DNA of 64,000 nucleotides from Bacteroidota bacterium. Lineage in GTDB: Bacteria; Bacteroidota; Bacteroidia; Bacteroidales; GCA-2711565. The notes beneath the pieces are model-generated. The model saw only the letters and a list, made by a program, of their open reading frames with translations. It made no database searches and was not told the DNA's origin. Location of the stretch: assembly GCA_018816945.1 (NCBI GenBank), contig JAHIVC010000099.1:1-64000 (forward strand), written 5' to 3'. Positions within the stretch are counted from its first letter, which is position 1. The number at the start of each line of letters is the position of its first letter. Positions 1 through 9,137 of this stretch are shown here, piece by piece. A program made the translations under genes and the position numbers.

Positions 1-111
1 CCGCATCTTAGCTGTAATATGCTGACTCCTGAACAAGCACATTTAACATCAGGAAAACTAAAAAGAAGATGGAAAAACTATTATAAAAAATCAGTAACTT
101 TAAATGTTTAA
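1..111 (+). CDS. IS3-family transposase, C-terminal fragment (runs off left edge)
   Basis: The frame is open from base 1 and reads PHLSCNMLTPEQAHLTSGK, then a basic tail ending with a stop at 109-111. The 'H-L-S-x-N-M-L-T-P-x-x-A' pattern is the usual C-terminal end of the DDE integrase core of IS3-group transposases, just after the region holding the catalytic Glu. Only the last 36 residues are in the window, so whether the element is intact cannot be judged. The stop is followed at once by a sequence that looks like an IS3-type terminal inverted repeat. The family call rests on a short peptide. Confidence 0.72.
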   Translation, partial: PHLSCNMLTPEQAHLTSGKLKRRWKNYYKKSVTLNV

Positions 112-140
112 TCTGTAAACTTTTTTTAGGACGACACACC
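1..140 (+). mobile_element. Right end of an IS3-type insertion sequence
   Basis: After the transposase stop at 111 comes TGTAAACTTTTTTTAGGACG (115-134), the style of terminal repeat found in IS3-group elements. The boundary lies at about 135-140. The stop codon of the neighbouring M14 peptidase lies at 148-150 on the other strand, so the element ends within about ten bases of that gene. The other end and any target duplication are outside the window. Confidence 0.6.
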
Positions 141-147
141 CTTTTTT

Positions 148-1935
148 TCATTTCACCTCAAAGGAAGTACTTATTGTACCGCCTTTTACTGAATCGTATT
201 TAACAGTAACTTTCCCTGAACCCTTCACTAAATATTGAATGGTTCGGCTTGTTTTTCCCGGATGACCATTTCTGATCATAATCCGTTTCAAATCATGCTG
301 ATCAATTTCCTGTGTGATTGGATTCAGATAATCAAATGTTTTTGCATCATTGATCCAACTGGCAGAAATAATATCAACATTACCTTCAAGAGTAAGCAGG
401 TCTGGCCTCACAACATTATTCTGTGCCGCTTTTGCAGTAATAGTAGGAGCCACTTTCGGGTTGCTAAACTCAATCCTAACCTTGTAAACATCACTTCCTA
501 TCTTCTCCACTTTATAGTCACCCATATTCATCATTGGCATTTCATCTGCCTGATAAAGCGTAAACGCCATATTCCTATGAGCAAGTTCTTCGTTCATAAA
601 CCTTGGAGGAATCCTTCCTCTTGTTTTTTTCCAGCGACCTCCCATCTCAACTTTTCCATAATCAGGATGATCAAATTCTTTCCAGTCAACATACTCATCC
701 CTAAATTCAAGATAATCATCAAAAAACAAATCACCTCCTTGCCCTGAGATTGGGCTGTTAGGATCCAGTGTTTGCTTCTGTAATTCTTCACTTGTATAAT
801 ATTGTCTTCCACTCCATAGTTCATTTGAGAAGGAGATAATACCCAGTCCGTCACTGGTCCAGTCAATAAAACCACCATGAACAGTATATAATCCGCTCCA
901 AATAACTATATAGCGGTAAAATGGTAACATCCGCTCTCCATTCTTTCCAAGTTCATCATAAAATTTGACATCAGAAGCCGGATACTCTCCCAATGCTTCA
1001 GCACCCGGTCCACGCAATATCATTCCACCGGAATTATGATAAGCCTGCACTCCGGCAATATTTGGATGAGCCATTAAGAATTTATTTATCGCATTTGCTT
1101 CAGGTAATTGAAATGGGAATTCCATAGCACCGCCCTGTACATAATTAGGCTGCCAATCGACTGCCCAGTTTCTGTTCGGATCATAACCTCCGGGTCCATC
1201 TTCATTAACCAAACCATCCCCATCATCATCAATTCCTTCTAATCCAAGAATGATATAATCACCAGTTTCTCCAAAACCTACCGGTTCCATAATTCTATTA
1301 TCCCTTGTACTGATTCGCATATTCCCTTTTCCGGGAACATACACTCTTATTTGTTCAATTACTCCGTTACCGTTAAGGTCGTTTGGCCCGTCTTCATCAT
1401 AAAGACCATCATTATCAGCGTCTACCGGAACATGACCGGATCGGGCTCCTCCTCCGTCACCTTCCATAAAGTACTGACGACCATCGGGATTAACCGAAGG
1501 AAAAATATAAAATACTCTTTCATCGACAAGCTGTGTTATTTTATCTATCCTTCCATAATTCTCCATCAGATACCAGATCGTATACAAACAAATTTCACTT
1601 CCTTGTATTTCATTACCGTGAATATTGGCATCAATATACATTGCCGCTTTACTCAGTTCAGGGCCGGTTTCAGGATTGTTAATTGTCATATACATTATTT
1701 CCTGTCCTTTATAGGATTTTCCAACGGATCCCAATTTAAGAAATGTTGGAAAAGCCTTTTCAAGCCTTTTCATGTCATCCCACAATTCATTCACGTCATG
1801 CCAGCGGTTAAAATCAAGCTTTACCTTGAATTGGGGATCTGAGGCATATTTCTGACCATAGGACACAGGTGAAACAACTGTCGTTATTATCACAACGACA
1901 AATGCACAAGCTAAGGTTTTATATATAGTTTTCAC
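148..1935 (-). CDS. Secreted M14 family zinc carboxypeptidase
   Basis: Predicted secreted zinc exopeptidase that removes C-terminal residues. I place the start at the GTG at 1935 (595 aa), not the ATG at 1950: GGAGG lies inside the first codons of the longer reading, and GTG gives a good signal peptide (VKTIYKTLACAFVVV, cleavage near SYGQ). Zinc ligands are visible as HGNE (His111/Glu114 counted from the ATG) and the His of AYHNSGG. DPNRNW carries the substrate-binding Asn-Arg, and FSNELW carries the general-base Glu. An acidic Asp/Asn-rich insert (DADNDGLYDEDG and a second similar stretch) looks calcium-binding. It lies 28 bp after an upstream paralogue (13 bp if counted from the ATG), probably in one operon. 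Confidence 0.85.
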   Translation of the reverse strand: MKTIYKTLACAFVVVIITTVVSPVSYGQKYASDPQFKVKLDFNRWHDVNELWDDMKRLEKAFPTFLKLGSVGKSYKGQEIMYMTINNPETGPELSKAAMYIDANIHGNEIQGSEICLYTIWYLMENYGRIDKITQLVDERVFYIFPSVNPDGRQYFMEGDGGGARSGHVPVDADNDGLYDEDGPNDLNGNGVIEQIRVYVPGKGNMRISTRDNRIMEPVGFGETGDYIILGLEGIDDDGDGLVNEDGPGGYDPNRNWAVDWQPNYVQGGAMEFPFQLPEANAINKFLMAHPNIAGVQAYHNSGGMILRGPGAEALGEYPASDVKFYDELGKNGERMLPFYRYIVIWSGLYTVHGGFIDWTSDGLGIISFSNELWSGRQYYTSEELQKQTLDPNSPISGQGGDLFFDDYLEFRDEYVDWKEFDHPDYGKVEMGGRWKKTRGRIPPRFMNEELAHRNMAFTLYQADEMPMMNMGDYKVEKIGSDVYKVRIEFSNPKVAPTITAKAAQNNVVRPDLLTLEGNVDIISASWINDAKTFDYLNPITQEIDQHDLKRIMIRNGHPGKTSRTIQYLVKGSGKVTVKYDSVKGGTISTSFEVK

Positions 1936-1963
1936 TTTTATTTCCTCCATTTTGAATTTATTA

Positions 1964-3922
1964 TTATTTCAATGTAATATTAACCTTATCAGTTCCTGCC
2001 TTCTGTGCAACAACTATAAGTTCAATTTTATCACCTGATTTTCCTTTGATCAGCCATTCGTATTTTTGTCGCATACCTGAACCGGCCAGTGCCTGAAAGA
2101 AATTTGTTTTGGCATTTCCCGAAATAATCGTCTCCGGTTTAACGCCCAACTGCACCATGGTGGGGCTTACGGCTCTTGATGTTACCCCCTGGCTCAGGGC
2201 AGTCGGAAGAAATCCTTCATTTTCAACTTCAACTTTAATCCTGAAAATTCCACCTCCATGGTTGATCACTTCGGTTTTGGCAATTTTAACTTTTGCATAT
2301 AAACCTGATAACTTTACCGCGAATTTTGCATGAGCTTCGCCAAGTTCAACAATTTTTGATGCAGGCGGATTATTTATCTCATAAGGTGTGAATCCACCAA
2401 TTTCAACCTCTCCCAGCACCGGATGAGTATATGTTTGCCAGTCAACAAATCCCTTAATATTGTTTTTATCAAGCCAGTTGAGATAAATTTTGTCGATACC
2501 TAAAGTTTGAGAAGCTCCGGGTGCTGGCATTGTAGAGTTACCGCCTGTTCCTCTAACTCCCCGAGCAGATATGGCAGCCTGAGGAGCAACTCCTCTTTCA
2601 TCGCCAGCTGCCGGTCTTCTTCTTTCTTCGTTAGTCGCTTCTGCTACATCAATACCCCAGCCGGGGGTAGAAAATGAAAGTACACCATACTGAAAATAAC
2701 CATACTGAAAAAATGCACCCTTTGGATCTCTTAACGCTGGTTGGGTTTTTATGCCCGTTAACTCCTTGTAAATATCACCTGCTTTTTTGAAATACTCCAA
2801 ATCTGCCAGATTAAAGGTAGTTTCTGCACTTATAACAGGTCTTTGTCTGCCGGTAGGTTGAGCAGTTTGTTGATCCTGATTGCCTCTACCCATTCTGAAC
2901 ATACCAAATCTTCCGGCAACCTCAGTACTAACCATCCCAACTTTGCAAGCACCAGCATTACTTTCATTCGCGATATTAATCTGGTCGATACCTTTATCTG
3001 AGCTTAAAGTCCCTCTTGATCCCGGTGGAACAATCAGATTATCACTTTCACCAAAATTCAGCATAATGGCAATATTTCTGTGTTTAATAACCCATTCCAT
3101 CAATGCCCTTGATTCATTTTCACTTACCATATGCTTACCTGCATCATTCTTGAAATAAGGATAATCATGCATAAAGTTTCGGTTAATATCAGTTCCTCCT
3201 TTAGCATCCTCATTAATAAATCCATCATTATCATTATCTATTCCTTCCCAGTAGATCGCGTATCCACCACTTTCACCCTTTGCCGGATCAGCTTTTTTCA
3301 TGAGCCTTGGTTCATCCTTATCGATCATATACAACCCATTTTTATCTTTCACTCTCATCATGGTAATATAACCGTCTTTATTCAGATCATCAGGGCCATC
3401 CTCATCCATCCTTCCATCATTATCACCATCATATTCATTCATGTTCGTTTTTCTGCCTGTTTTAATATTCTCAAACATTCCTTCAGCAGCATCGGGATTC
3501 ATTCGGGGGATAATGTAATAAACATGCTCATTGATACTCTTTTTCACAGCATCATCAGAAGTGTAATTTTTTAACAGATGATTTATGATTGAAAGAGAGA
3601 TTTCACTTCCAATAAGATGATCGCCCTCAAAATTTGCACCTATAAACATACCCGGTCTTTCAGCCACGGGAACTGCTTCCGGATTAGCGATTGTAATCAC
3701 CCAGAGATCTCGTCCCTCAAGCGTTTTACCAATAGATTCAATCTTAGCAATGCCCTTGTTTTCATTCACAAGCCGTTTCAACTCTTTAGTCATCGCATCA
3801 TAATTATGATAGGTTGAAAAGTCCTGTGACACAGCAGCAGGGGCATGAATCAGCATTCCGATAATAGTTATTATTATCATTACCTGTTTGCTTTTAATAA
3901 CAGATCGCACAATTTTATTCAC
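1964..3922 (-). CDS. Secreted M14 carboxypeptidase homologue, catalytically dead by sequence
   Basis: A 652-aa exported paralogue of the downstream M14 enzyme. It starts with GTG (3920-3922) behind a strong GGAGG (complement of 3928-3933). It keeps the fold, including the Asn-Arg of DINRNF and the acidic calcium-like inserts (DNDGRMDEDG, DNDNDGFINEDA), but the key residues are replaced. In the ungapped alignment the zinc motif HGNE reads EGDH (Glu99, His102). The third ligand His is Gly in NFGESD, and the general-base Glu of FSNELW is Pro in FSTPGW. Residues about 340-475 are a low-complexity Gly/Arg/Ala-rich insert. The frame is intact and the protein well conserved elsewhere, so it is a pseudoenzyme rather than a pseudogene, perhaps a binding or regulatory partner of its neighbour. 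Confidence 0.82.
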   Translation of the reverse strand: MNKIVRSVIKSKQVMIIITIIGMLIHAPAAVSQDFSTYHNYDAMTKELKRLVNENKGIAKIESIGKTLEGRDLWVITIANPEAVPVAERPGMFIGANFEGDHLIGSEISLSIINHLLKNYTSDDAVKKSINEHVYYIIPRMNPDAAEGMFENIKTGRKTNMNEYDGDNDGRMDEDGPDDLNKDGYITMMRVKDKNGLYMIDKDEPRLMKKADPAKGESGGYAIYWEGIDNDNDGFINEDAKGGTDINRNFMHDYPYFKNDAGKHMVSENESRALMEWVIKHRNIAIMLNFGESDNLIVPPGSRGTLSSDKGIDQINIANESNAGACKVGMVSTEVAGRFGMFRMGRGNQDQQTAQPTGRQRPVISAETTFNLADLEYFKKAGDIYKELTGIKTQPALRDPKGAFFQYGYFQYGVLSFSTPGWGIDVAEATNEERRRPAAGDERGVAPQAAISARGVRGTGGNSTMPAPGASQTLGIDKIYLNWLDKNNIKGFVDWQTYTHPVLGEVEIGGFTPYEINNPPASKIVELGEAHAKFAVKLSGLYAKVKIAKTEVINHGGGIFRIKVEVENEGFLPTALSQGVTSRAVSPTMVQLGVKPETIISGNAKTNFFQALAGSGMRQKYEWLIKGKSGDKIELIVVAQKAGTDKVNITLK

Positions 3923-4297
3923 TTTGGCCTCCTTTTTATATAGTTTTAATAATTAAAAGTTTATCCTGTATTAAAAATAAAATTTAAAAAATATCAAAGG
4001 GATGATTACAAGTTTTCAGGCTAATTTGGTTTATTCCTTTGAGCGTAATTAGTTAGTCATTTCAAATGTAATAATTTAATTTTTAGTTGTTTTTTAAATT
4101 CTACATACTCATTTTTTTGACATATCAAGACTTGATTTTAACTGAGATTGTGGATCGATCTGGGATCACCAATAAATTAACTTTAATAAAACCATCAGGA
4201 GATCAAGGGCATTCAGAATTTGAACGCTCATTTTATTTGGTGATAGCTGATTTTAACGTGAGGTTATAAATTCACTATCGTTTATCATTATCTTGTA
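3923..4297. other. Intergenic region, no gene recognised
   Basis: AT-rich spacer between the M14 pair and the hybrid kinase, both on the minus strand. A 60-codon plus-strand reading frame (4087-4269) has no recognisable motif, no Shine-Dalgarno and an odd composition, so I do not call it. No clear TAnnTTTG box was found upstream of the GTG start at 3922. Confidence 0.5.
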
Positions 4298-6640
4298 TCA
4301 AGCATTAAAATACTTCTGCATTAATTCTGCCAACAAAACCCGATTTATCGGTTTTGAAATATAATCATTACAACCGGCATTTAGGGCTTTTTCTCTTTCT
4401 CCCGCAACTGCATATGCCGTTTGTGCGATGATGATTACCTCTTTGTTAAACTGCCTTATTCTTCGGGTGGCTTCGTAACCATCCATCGTGGGCATTTTCA
4501 CATCCATCAATATCAAATCAAGATCAGGAATATTGCGATAAATATCAATGGCTTCAATTCCATTTTTTGCTATTAATACGTCCTTACTATAGTCCTTAAT
4601 AATTTTTTTTATCAGGATTTCTGATGGTTCATCGTCTTCTACAACCAGAACTTTCAATCCCGAAACTTTTGGATAAAGCTGATTATTTTCATCTTTAGCT
4701 AACATCCATTCATTTGAATAACTGATTTCTTTGGTTTTCGTATGGTAAGGAACGGTAAAGTAAAATACCGAACCAACTCCTTCTTCGCTTTCAACCCAGA
4801 TTTTTCCACCCAGCATTTCAACATAGGCTTTTGAAATGGTTAATCCCAATCCGGAACCTTCATAACCTTTATTTAACAAATCATTGCCTTGCCTGAACCG
4901 CTCAAAAATGATTTCTTTTTTTTCGGCAGAAATACCTGTGCCTGTATCCTTCACAAAAAATTCCAGTAGGGACACCGAATTCGGTGTCCCTACCGACCTA
5001 TATCCAAATTCAATAGATCCGGTTTTCGTAAATTTAATGGCATTTTTAACAAGATTTGTAAGAATGGCATATATTTTTTCCCGGTCGGTTTTAATTATAG
5101 ACCTTTTAGAGGGCAAGCTGTTTTTAAAAGAAAATTGCACTCCTTTTTTTTCAATCTCGGGTTGAAAAAAAGTGTAAATATCCTCGATCTGTTCGTTTAT
5201 ATTTGTTTCGGTAAAAGATATTTCCATTTGACCTGCTTCCACTTTTGAAATATTAATGATGTCGTTGATAATGTTGAGCATCCGTTCACCACTTTTCTCA
5301 ATAATATGGATGTATTTTTGTTGTTCTTCTCCTGTTAGTTTTGGTTCTTTTAGTAGTTGCGCAAAACCAAGTATCCCATTCATCGGGGTTCGTATTTCAT
5401 GACTCATATTCGCTAAAAAGGCTGATTTTAACCGATCACTTTCTTCCGCTTTGTCTTTAGCCTCAATTAATTCTTTCTCTTTATTTATACGTTCGGTAAT
5501 ATCTGAAGCCACCCCTATTAAACCTATGGGTTTGTCAGATTTATCTTTGATTACAGTTGTAGAAAGAGATATAGGAAACTCACTTCCATTCTTTTTTGTA
5601 TTGATCAATTCACCCTGCCAACTACCTTCCAAAGTAGCTAAAAATATTTTCCTGATTATTTGTGCTGGATTTTTTATTGAACCTACAATCTCCATTGTTT
5701 TACCTATCAATTCATCTTCTGTGTAACCATATGTTTTTAAGAAAGATTCGTTGAGAAATAATATTTTGTTTTCAAAATCAGTAATGCTCACACATTCGTT
5801 TACACTTTTTAAAGAATGGGCAAGTACCAATATTTCTTCTTCGGCACGTTTGCGTTCGGTGATGTCCTGAACTTGCAGCAGATATCCTTTAATTAAATGC
5901 TCTTTTGTTCCAAATATTGGTGTTATAATATAGTCTAGATGAGCTATTCCACTTTTATTTGTTCTATATTGCTTAAGCTCCTTAACTTTTTCAAAATTAA
6001 AAATTGCCTGATATGAGATAGATTTTCCTTGGCGAAGTTTTTTTTGTCTTTCAGGGTTTAAACTGGTACCCTCAAAAAGATTAAACTCCTTGATTTCTGA
6101 AACATCCGGTATTCCAAACATCTCCATAGAGGCCTTGTTTGCCGCAATTTGCTTTCCGTCTGCCTGGTAAAGTTCGATACCGATTGTTGATTCATTAAAA
6201 ATAGTTTTAAACTTTTCTTCACTTTCTCGTAGTATATCGTCCGCTAGTTTACGTTCTGTAATGTCACGGGCAGAAGAGTGCATGTAATGAATGCCATTGA
6301 TGATAATCCTGGTATTATTAAATTCTACATCGACTTTTTGACCATTCTTTTGCTTTATTTTTGATTCCGTCAATATTTCCTCCCCACTTATTATCCTGTT
6401 GTGGAACAGCAAAAAGGCTTGCAAATCCTGAGTTTCGTGCAAATCAGGAATTTTCATTTTTAATAATTCTTGTTCCGAATAGCCTGTCAACCGACAAGCA
6501 GCGGTATTAATCATAATAAAATTAGCATCAACATCTGAAATGAAAATTGCATCTCGCGAACCATTAATAATGGCTTCACGCCAAGTATCTAATTTCTCTA
6601 TCATATCTTTGGCAGGCTTTTGTAGTTTTTTTAAGTTCAA
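4298..6640 (-). CDS. Hybrid histidine kinase: PAS-PAS-PAS-HisKA-HATPase-REC
   Basis: A 780-aa sensor kinase without an obvious transmembrane segment, so probably cytoplasmic. Three PAS domains (about 15-130, 140-262, 270-390) each end with the 'DITER' type linker. HisKA carries the phospho-acceptor His in MSHEIRTPMNG (about 410). HATPase_c has the N box (NLVKNAIKF), G1 (DTGTG) and G2 (GSGLGL). A C-terminal receiver (about 655-775) has the acidic pair VEDDE, phospho-Asp in LILMDVKMP and Lys in SKPIN, so phosphorelay chemistry looks intact. Oddly, the strand before the G1 box contains ten residues encoded by a perfect 28-bp palindrome (4966-4993). No cognate regulator lies next to it; the partner is probably encoded elsewhere. 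Confidence 0.9.
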   Translation of the reverse strand: MNLKKLQKPAKDMIEKLDTWREAIINGSRDAIFISDVDANFIMINTAACRLTGYSEQELLKMKIPDLHETQDLQAFLLFHNRIISGEEILTESKIKQKNGQKVDVEFNNTRIIINGIHYMHSSARDITERKLADDILRESEEKFKTIFNESTIGIELYQADGKQIAANKASMEMFGIPDVSEIKEFNLFEGTSLNPERQKKLRQGKSISYQAIFNFEKVKELKQYRTNKSGIAHLDYIITPIFGTKEHLIKGYLLQVQDITERKRAEEEILVLAHSLKSVNECVSITDFENKILFLNESFLKTYGYTEDELIGKTMEIVGSIKNPAQIIRKIFLATLEGSWQGELINTKKNGSEFPISLSTTVIKDKSDKPIGLIGVASDITERINKEKELIEAKDKAEESDRLKSAFLANMSHEIRTPMNGILGFAQLLKEPKLTGEEQQKYIHIIEKSGERMLNIINDIINISKVEAGQMEISFTETNINEQIEDIYTFFQPEIEKKGVQFSFKNSLPSKRSIIKTDREKIYAILTNLVKNAIKFTKTGSIEFGYRSVGTPNSVSLLEFFVKDTGTGISAEKKEIIFERFRQGNDLLNKGYEGSGLGLTISKAYVEMLGGKIWVESEEGVGSVFYFTVPYHTKTKEISYSNEWMLAKDENNQLYPKVSGLKVLVVEDDEPSEILIKKIIKDYSKDVLIAKNGIEAIDIYRNIPDLDLILMDVKMPTMDGYEATRRIRQFNKEVIIIAQTAYAVAGEREKALNAGCNDYISKPINRVLLAELMQKYFNA
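4966..4993. repeat. Perfect 28-bp palindrome inside the kinase ATPase domain
   Basis: Each arm reads GTAGGGACACCGAA followed directly by its exact complement, centred on GAATTC. It is translated in frame as VGTPNSVSLL within the HATPase_c domain. Its arm (GGGACACC) resembles the arms of the two hairpins at 27397-27426 and 27840-27873 (GGGGTGACACC), which suggests one family of dispersed REP-like palindromes. Confidence 0.9.
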
Positions 6641-6840
6641 AGTATTTCCTCTCTTTCATTATGATAAAATGAAGTATTATAACATAGCAAATCTTTAGTA
6701 TACAAAATTCCGTTAATAAGTCCTTAAAGATAATCATAAATTGGAAACTTTCGGTTTTTACAAAGGTGTTAGTATCCCATTAAATTTAGAAGTATTGATC
6801 ATTGAATCAAACCTAACGCTTATTAATTGCTACTTTTTGT

Positions 6841-6848
6841 TAAATTTG
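6841..6848 (+). promoter_or_regulatory. Bacteroidota -7 element (TAAATTTG) for the FAD oxidoreductase
   Basis: TAAATTTG matches TAnnTTTG and lies 19 bp before the ATG at 6868, giving a short leader of about 12 nt. No good TTTG is present at the expected upstream distance. Confidence 0.5.
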
Positions 6849-6867
6849 ACCCATTAAAAACAACACA

Positions 6868-7986
6868 ATGTTCGATTCAAAAATTACCATTATAGGTGCC
6901 GGAGTGGTTGGATTGGCAATTGCCGCCAAACTTTCTGAAAACTATAATTCCGTTTTAGTTATTGAACGAAACAAACTCTTTGGGCAAGAAACCAGTAGCC
7001 GGAACAGTGAAGTAATCCATGCCGGAATTTATTATCCCAAAAACAGCTTAAGGGCAAATCTTTGTGTGGAAGGCAAAAAATTGCTTTATCAGTTTTGTGA
7101 ACAATACGAAATTCCTCATAAAAAATGCGGGAAACTAATCGTCGCAACAACCGAGGGGGAAATCCCTATTTTAAATGAAATCAAACAAAAAGCCAACGAA
7201 AATGGCGTTGATGATTTAATCTTTTTGAATCAGGAAGAAATTGCAAATCTGGAGCCCAATATTTTTGCTTTAAAAGCTTTGTTTTCGCCATCAACCGGAA
7301 TTATCGAATCACATTCATACATGAAACGATTGGAAACGATGGCTTTAAATAATGGGGCTGAAATGGTTTATGGAACAGTTGTTAAGGCAATGAAAAAGCT
7401 GGAACAGGGTTATGAAATTTCTTTGCTTGAACCCGATGGAACATCCTATTCGTTCACTTCAGAATATGTAATTAATTCGGCCGGACTCGAATCTGATCTT
7501 GTTGCTGAAATGATTGGTATTAAGAGTGAAGAATTAAGAATCCAGTTTTGCAAAGGACAATATTTCAGTATCAATCCACCCAAAAACCGTTTGCTAAACC
7601 ATTTGGTTTATCCCGTTCCGGATCCAAACTTAATTGCTCTGGGAATACATGTGACAATTGATTTAGGCAGAGGTGCAAAGCTAGGCCCTGATGCCATTTA
7701 TCTGGATGAAAACCTTTATGATTATAAAGTTGATATCGCACGAAAAGAAGTTTTTTACAATTCGGTAAAACGATTTTTACCTTTTCTTGAATTAGAAGAT
7801 TTAAGCCCTGAAATGGCCGGACTTCGTCCGAAAATACAAAAGAAAGGAGAGTCCACAAAAGATTTTTATATTCAGGAAGAAAGTGAAAAAGGATATTCCG
7901 GATTTATTAATTTGATTGGGATTGAATCGCCGGGATTAACAGCTTCTTTGGCTATTGCAAAAATGATTGAAAGAATGCTTAAATAA
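6868..7986 (+). CDS. FAD-dependent oxidoreductase, L-2-hydroxyglutarate oxidase-like
   Basis: A 372-aa DAO-fold flavoenzyme. The Rossmann motif is at the N-terminus (GAGVVGLAIAAKLS) with the ERN acidic end of strand 2. The stretch SSRNSEVIHAGIYYP corresponds to the flavin/active-site segment typical of LhgO/L2HGDH proteins. Near the C-terminus GIESPGLTASLAIA closes the FAD site. The predicted reaction is oxidation of L-2-hydroxyglutarate or a related 2-hydroxy acid to the 2-oxo acid. No signal peptide or membrane segment is seen. It is probably transcribed alone from the TAAATTTG box just upstream. Substrate is inferred from family resemblance only. Confidence 0.8.
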   Translation: MFDSKITIIGAGVVGLAIAAKLSENYNSVLVIERNKLFGQETSSRNSEVIHAGIYYPKNSLRANLCVEGKKLLYQFCEQYEIPHKKCGKLIVATTEGEIPILNEIKQKANENGVDDLIFLNQEEIANLEPNIFALKALFSPSTGIIESHSYMKRLETMALNNGAEMVYGTVVKAMKKLEQGYEISLLEPDGTSYSFTSEYVINSAGLESDLVAEMIGIKSEELRIQFCKGQYFSINPPKNRLLNHLVYPVPDPNLIALGIHVTIDLGRGAKLGPDAIYLDENLYDYKVDIARKEVFYNSVKRFLPFLELEDLSPEMAGLRPKIQKKGESTKDFYIQEESEKGYSGFINLIGIESPGLTASLAIAKMIERMLK

Positions 7987-8084
7987 ATACTATTCTTAAT
8001 TTATTGATCACGAAATTAAACTTCTTTCAGAAAATAATTTGTAAATTCACTACGCATATTAACCTAACTAAAAAGGAGATTCTA

Positions 8085-9137
8085 ATGATAAAACTATCTA
8101 AAAAACTATTTTTATTATTTCTGATTGGCAGCATAAGCATTTCATGTTTTGCCCAAAATCCTATTACCGTTGGGGAAGTTACCGCTAGGTCGGGTGAAAA
8201 AATAAGCGGCTATATCATTGTGCCTGCCGGCGCAGACAGCGACATCGTTAAGGTTCCAATCACTTTGATTAACGGGGTAAAAGCCGGACCTACTCTCGCA
8301 CTTGTTGCAGGAGTGCATGGATACGAATATCCACCGGTATTGGCAATGACTAAACTATCGCAACTATTAGATCCTAACAGTATCTCCGGAAAAGTAATTA
8401 TCGTGCATGTTGCGAATGTACCCTCTTTTTTAAAGAGAACGGTGTATTATAATCCATATGATTGGAAAAACTTCAATCGGGTATTTCCCGGTAAAGTTGA
8501 TGGTACAAACTCCGAACGGATTGCTTTTCAAATCACAAAGGAAGTCATTGATCAATGCGATTATTTAATAGACAACCATTGTGGAGACGGGAATGAAGAT
8601 CTCATGCAGTATTTGTATTACACTGAGATTGGAAATCCGGAGGTAGATAATAGATCAAAGCAACTGGCTATAAATTTCAATCTGAAGGTTATTGTTCATG
8701 AAACAAATAGAACCAAAGATGTAATTAATTCTTTGTATGTTAGCAATACTGCCCTATTGAGAGGTAAGCCTGCAATATCAATAGAAGCAGGCAAACTTGG
8801 TGGAACTGCAGAAGAAGATATTAATGCAATTATGAAAGGCAGCTATAATATTTTAAAACACCTTAAAATGCTTGCCGGCGAACCTAAGTTGGATTTTGAA
8901 TCAGTTTGGGTACAAGAATTTAAAATCATCACTTCTGAGCATGAAGCCGGACTTTACTATCCAATTGTTTCAAGGGGCGATCATGTTCAAAAAGGCGAAC
9001 TTGTAGGTTATTTAACAGATTTTTTCGGAAATACCTTACAGGAAGTAAAGTCTCCATTTGATGGGATCGTTCTTTATATTATTGCTACGCCACCTATGTC
9101 ATTTGGTGAACCAATGGCAATGATCGGAAGGTTTTAA
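8085..9137 (+). CDS. Secreted succinylglutamate desuccinylase/aspartoacylase family protein
   Basis: The AspA/AstE branch of the M14-like metallohydrolases, which cleave N-acyl amino acids. I choose the ATG at 8085 (350 aa) over the upstream ATG at 8004. It has AAGGAG at the right distance and begins a clean signal peptide (MIKLSKKLFLLFLIGSISIS, ending near CFAQ). Zinc ligands are GVHGYE (His and Glu) and the His of IDNHCGDG, with Arg/Asn elements in NFNRVFPG. The C-terminal domain (about 265-350) has the barrel-sandwich pattern common in the family. The stop overlaps the end of a convergent microprotein gene by 4 bp. The signal peptide is unusual for this family, so the substrate may be periplasmic. 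Confidence 0.82.
   Translation: MIKLSKKLFLLFLIGSISISCFAQNPITVGEVTARSGEKISGYIIVPAGADSDIVKVPITLINGVKAGPTLALVAGVHGYEYPPVLAMTKLSQLLDPNSISGKVIIVHVANVPSFLKRTVYYNPYDWKNFNRVFPGKVDGTNSERIAFQITKEVIDQCDYLIDNHCGDGNEDLMQYLYYTEIGNPEVDNRSKQLAINFNLKVIVHETNRTKDVINSLYVSNTALLRGKPAISIEAGKLGGTAEEDINAIMKGSYNILKHLKMLAGEPKLDFESVWVQEFKIITSEHEAGLYYPIVSRGDHVQKGELVGYLTDFFGNTLQEVKSPFDGIVLYIIATPPMSFGEPMAMIGRF

Noticed and set aside
4087-4269. 60-codon plus-strand reading frame between the M14 pair and the kinase
   Set aside because: No ribosome site, no motif, mixed composition and no neighbour to support it; likely chance in an AT-rich spacer.
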